Both the position numbers and the translations under genes were made by a program. Under the pieces are notes generated by a model, which saw nothing but the letters and a program-made list of their open reading frames with translations, did not search any database and was not told the origin of the DNA. Shown here in pieces: positions 23,601 through 29,600 of a stretch of DNA of 64,000 bases (its first letter is position 1; the number at the start of each line of letters is the position of its first letter). The stretch is from Oreohelix idahoensis. Its lineage: Eukaryota; Mollusca; Gastropoda; Stylommatophora; Oreohelicidae. The stretch spans positions 620,001 through 684,000 of the forward strand of contig JAMPIV010022935.1 of NCBI GenBank assembly GCA_024509875.1, written 5' to 3'.

Positions 23601-26600
23601 ACCACTGTAGTTGCATTTGAGGTCATTCGAAATACACGTATTAGTCCTATAAGCTTTCAGAATCAGATTCATCTGAATAGCTTAATTTTCTAAGTATTAA
23701 CATTTTCACAAAAATTGTAATCTCTCTTGCAGAGCTATTCAGCCTCATGAATTGGGTACCAGAGCAACTCTCTGAAGGTTAAGGCGGCTGGTGTGATGCT
23801 GACCATATTAACCCTAGTGTGCCGATGGTCAAGAAAATATGGGCCTAACACCATATTCCCAATGGGCATGTAACGGGATCCTTTTTCTTTACATTTGTAG
23901 AGCTGTCATACTGTAGAAGAAATCAAAGACTTCTAATGGAGAAAGTATATGCATGGATGCATATCTGGAGTCATCCTTATATAACTACCAGCTAAGCACA
24001 ATACTACAGTATTCAAAAGTGAACCTGTCTGTGAGGCTAAATACACCCTTATTGACTCTTGAAATCATCCACACACTTTCAGGGATTCCCCATGTGATGA
24101 AACACATTGAGAACCCAGCATTGCACATTCAGCTTGGAGGAGTCACTTGAGCCCCAGAATAATTATGGCTTTTTACCTGGTTAGCTGCATGCAGGAGGAT
24201 CTCGTTATGGGCCCATGATGGGCAAGGGGAGCTGAGAAGTGGCTCTGTGTAGGATGTGACAATTCTTTGAGAGAGCTCAGAACCAGAGCAAGGTATTTTA
24301 GCTCTGCATATTTGGATGGCATGGAATGCACTGTGTACCACATGCTTCTTCCTCCTAGCTTGGGACCAGATGTGATGATCCTTTAAATACCAGCCAAACT
24401 GGAGCACATGACTTCAACTCAACATGTTTCGGAATGGCAGAAAAGCCACAGGAAAAGCCTAGATGTGCAGTTCACCTCATCTTCCTCAAGGAGTCTTCAT
24501 TGTGGTATTGGCTGCAAAAGAGCGAAAAGCTCATCAGCCCTAGTTAAACAACAACAACATGTAGAAAGTATTGGACTGATTTAATTAATATGAAACCTGA
24601 TACTAAAAGCGAACTTAAATTGTACTTCAGAATACCAAAATCTAGCTGTAAAATGACTGCAACTTTCAGCTTAAGAAAAGAGCATGTTTAGACATTAATT
24701 TTGTTTATCTTAGTCAAAATTTCATGTTTGATACAAGCTGTAGACTCTAATTCAGGTTGAAGAATTTTGATACATTTTAAATTGAGAAATTACTTGGACG
24801 AATACCTGCAATTAGCTGTTTAGTGTCATATTTGTTCTTTGTCTGTTTATGACGTTCATGTTTGTGCATACACACACACACATACATGAACACATTCAGT
24901 TATGTGCATACACACACATACATAAACACATTCAGTTACGTGCATACACACACAAAATCATCATAGTTTTCATTTTGCTCGTTATGGAGCATGAAAGCCA
25001 CTGCTGCCACTGGTCCCCTTATAGGAAACCGGCACCACTGCACCACGGCATTCTGGTTTCTGCTGTAGTAAATTGTTTTACATCATATGTGTGTGTATAC
25101 ATGTGTGTGTTATTTGTGTGTGCAGGACCAGATCTTTAGTGGTGTGAATGGTGCAGTTGCAAAGTTATTTAAAACAACAACAAAAACAGGAAAAAAGAAC
25201 ATTAAAATTGTACAAGAACAAGGAACATTAAATTAATAGTTTTTCTTCTGTGCCTTACATCAGGGGTCCTCAACCTTTTTTTGCACTGTGGGCACATTTT
25301 ACATTTATAAAGAGGGTGGTGGGCACCAATAAAAAAATATTTGCGACTCACATACTAAAAAAAAAAATTTCATTTTTACAACAAAATTTACAAAATGCTT
25401 ATGTGAGGCTAGTTAAACACATTTAATTATATAAGAAGTATTCAGGATTTAAAAAATTGATTTTCAAATCATTGGAGACAATTGTATAGTTAGTGTGATC
25501 TTTGCCACTGCATGTCACTGACCAACTTTTAATAGTCAAGAGTGAATGATGTTGTCCCTAATGCTTAGATTGGTTGGGTAGCACCCCAGGGTGTAACATA
25601 ACATCCTGTATCTATCAGCAATATTTTCGTAATTTGATTGAGACTACTAACCACGAGTTTTTAACAAGTTAAGCAGACAGTAAGCAATCATTTCTGACTA
25701 TGCAAGAGAAATATGTTTATTCTTTCAACGCACATCTTCCGCGGGCACAAAATTAAGCCTGTGCCGAGTACTTTTGTCTTAGATTATTCCTTTTTCAAAA
25801 ATAGTGCATGAGTGCCCATCTGTAATTCACCAAGATTAAACAAGAAACAATTACCTACAATAAGATTTTTAAAAAAACATAGGTGTATTATGCGTTTGTA
25901 GAAAGCTACAATGAACATCGCTTTCAGAAATTACAGTGCGATCTATCTAGGGATGCATTGAATATTCAATTCGTATTCGATTTGGTGCTGAATACTGCAT
26001 TCAATGAACTATTTGTATTCGGCTGAATATTACGCTGCAATCGAATACGAATAGTCCGCAACACATTTTCAGACAAAAAATGTTGTCTTTTGGCAGAGAA
26101 TGTTGAGAGACTCTCTTTTATTAAAGCGAATGCATGTTTCGTGCAGCACTGACTTTTGAACTGAATTTAAAAACTGATTAATGGTTAATTGGATATAGGT
26201 AGGTAAAGGATCCTATTACACGCCCATTGAGGCATATTGGGAGTATGGTGTTAGGCCCATATTTTCTTGACCATCGGCACACTAGGAGTGATGTGGTCAG
26301 CATCACGCCGGCCGCTTTAACCTTCCCAGAAGTTACGCTGGTACCCAATTCATGAGGCTGGGTTGACCCCAGAGCCGTTTGCGGTCTAAAATATCCCGCC
26401 TCAACTGGGGATCGAACCATGGACCACCGAGCTAGGAAGCCAGTGCACTAACCACTGCACTACCATGGCTCCTGATTAATGGTTAATTAGGAGCATTAAA
26501 TAGTTCCAAGATGTTTGCACCATTTTTGTAACGCTGGAACTCTTTGAAATGTCACGTGTTTGTTGTTGGTTACTTTATAATTAATAAAAATGTAGATGCG

Positions 26601-29600
26601 TCATCAGTGAGGAATGCTGTCAGCGACCCATAGCTAGACTGCTTGCGTCAGGGCTAGCGAACCAGAGCTGACCAAGACCCTACTCCACCTCCAAGTGGTG
26701 GTCCTGGAAACAGGCTGCATCACTGCAGTCTGGCTGAGAGAGTAGGGATCGAAGAGGGAAGGCTAACCCGGTCCCAAAAAATGCTGTGCTGAAGTCGGAT
26801 GTGTCTGCCAAAAGACGCAAATATCGCAGCTTTGCTGTAAATGTACACAACGCACCCAACGTCCTTTTCAGGACGAATGAAAAAGAAGAATATAAATGTT
26901 AGTAGACCCATTGAACACAACTTTTTATGCCAAACGTTCACTCACTATTCATATTTGTATTCAGTCAAATAGTTAAAGGTCTCTATTCATATTCGGACGA
27001 ATAGTAAAAACCACTATTTGATACATCCCTAGATCTATCTCAGTATCATGAAACTGAGTCTCAAAAAAGTATATACATTACAGCATGGGATGGGGGGGAG
27101 AGACCCAGTCATGAGAACACGTACCACCTTAAAACATTCCTAGGGCTGGCTCTGTGTGTTTGCTTGTGTATGTGTATGTTCAGTACCTGTAATTTGTCAG
27201 TAAATTCTTTAAAGTCATTTGAACAGACAAATGGTACAGTATGTTAGGCATTACAACTTTCATGGGATAGCCACTTTATAATTGCTTTATTGTAACGATG
27301 ACTAATGATGGGTGATATGAAAATAGATCATGAACAATTTTTCATGGGCACAACCACAACAGTGCTATGATATAGCCCCTTGGTCTTTGTCAAGGAAGTA
27401 CAGAATTATCATCATTTCCTTTATGCTCCTTATGGAGCATGGAGCTATCACTGTAGCTGGTCACCTTACAGGAAGCCTACAACAAGCAGTCACATGCTCT
27501 TGCAGCATTGGTTTCTGTGGCACTGTGGCAACTTGTTTTAAATGATGAGGTCGCCAACACCATGCACAACCTAATATTAGTCTTCTTGTTTGACACGCCT
27601 GAGGGTACAGTAGGCCTATTTGTTGCGGACTCTTTTCTTATTAATATTGATTGTTGGTAATTGTTGGCCCAAGTAACATCTAGGGTTGACAAACAGGCAA
27701 CAGAACGGGACTTTCAACAAATCTCCATAAATACTCCACCTTTAAGAATGAAGACATTATATATTTTGGACACCACGTTACAGCTCCTTTTGTATAAGTC
27801 AATAGTATAACTGCATCTCAACTCATGCCATCACTAGAATATCAAAGGCTGGCTAGACAGTCCGTCTAAGTCCAGAAACACTGTCGTCTCCTTTCGACTT
27901 CTTTATTGTAACACCACGACTCAAATATATCTTATAAATACTTCCTGTTCATTCACAAATCATATGGACATCTCACAGAAGACTCTTGATGCCATAGAAG
28001 AATAAATATGTTTGGACACACTTCAATATCTGGAGCATCTGAAAAACATGTCCTCACACCATCAAACACACAGGAGAAGTCCCCCACAGACGATTCACTC
28101 CCTTCTGCTCAATTATTCATCCTTCTGCTCTCGAACCCATATCCTCTTACGGTGTCATATCCTCTTACGGTGTAATTCTGTAAAAAGTAACTTTACTAGA
28201 GCCTATCATTGCTCCTTATAAGAACAACACTGTATTTGTCAAAAACAACTTGTACCACTATTCTTTGTTTATCTCTCAGAGACCCCTGGAAATTACACAG
28301 GGCAAAGTACAACATGGAAGTAGATAATTCATTTAAACAAATAGTAATGATAGTTTATTTTTTGTCATTCCTTAGCCTCAGGCTATAGAAGAGATGAATC
28401 AATTGCCAGTTCAAGATGATGTTGAGGTGGAACATGATGGTCAGACAGATGCCTTTGCAGTAAGTATCAAATGTCATTGATATATTTTGTTATCTTTACT
28501 AATGTATTTGTTGAATTTACTTTAGATATAGGAGACACATATATTGATATGGTTGGTCATTGACAAGGGGTATTGCACATTTAGTGGCAAAGCACTCTTC
28601 TGTACAAGATAACTAAAGTGGAACTGATGGAAAGAACCAGATAGATAACAGGAGAACAAGATTTGAGGAGAAGATGCTGGTATGGATAGGACACACGTTA
28701 AAGAAAAAAGTTGATAGCTTTACAAGGAGGTCCTTTTTCTTGAATCACCAGGGTAAAAGAACAAGTGGAAAAGCCAAAACACACGGAGAAGAGAACTTGA
28801 GACAGAAATGAAAGGGAGAAAGAAGACATAAAAATACCTTAAACAGATGGCACAGGAAAGTAAAGCTTGACATTTAGTTTTTGCTTGGGATACGTGCGCT
28901 CAGTTATGGATTACTCTCTACCCCTGCAAGCCACTGCTAGCCCAACACTTAGACTGAAACTAGATCGCATACAAAACCAGGCACTCAGATTCATCTGTGG
29001 AGGCTTGTGAACTACCCTGACCAGCACATGCAAAATTTCCACCAATGTGGAACCCCTAGAACTAAGGAGAGAGAAATCCGTTATAACGGCAGAAAGGTTC
29101 TTGCGAGCTGACAAGGATGACCCCTGCAAAAATGTTATCAGTGACCACAACTCCAAGTACCGAATTAAAAAGACCTCTTTCACTAGAAGGTACCAAGGGC
29201 TTTCAGGGAAGCACTACATACCAGAGACTAGACTGCCTACTCAAGCTGTACCTGACCTACCACCTCACGTAGAACTAAAAAGACCAATAATATGTACAAA
29301 CCTTCTGCAACCCACAAATAAAAGCCTCATACCTACACTGCTGAAAACACTTGCCATGGAAACCATCTGTCAGTATGATGAAGACATTATCCATGCTTAC
29401 ACAGATGGATCAGCTTTTAAAGCAGTCATAAATGCTGGATATGGGGCCATAATCATCCCACCCAGTACAAAAGAACCCATCAAAATTGTAGGCCCCTGTG
29501 CTACCTGGTGCACAAACTACGAAGCCGAAGTAGTTGCCATCCAAAAAACCCTAACTAGAATTTTTGAACTCTTTGAATCAAACGAAATGGAACCAAATGA

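Larger units (their letters stand above)
23581..28375 (+). other. BBS5: BBS5 intron 10
   Basis: It holds a SINE-1 fragment, repeat F, repeat D pieces, a CA-rich patch (24866-24955), a hAT MITE with a nested SINE, and a solo LTR. 24556-24865, 25260-25940 and 27041-27409 show nothing else, apart from CAGGGGTCCTCAACC at 25261, which resembles one hAT end without a partner. Confidence 0.75.

Noticed and set aside
25261..25390. A second hAT element starting CAGGGGTCCTCAACC
   Set aside because: Only one hAT-like end is visible; no matching inverted end or 8-bp duplication was found.
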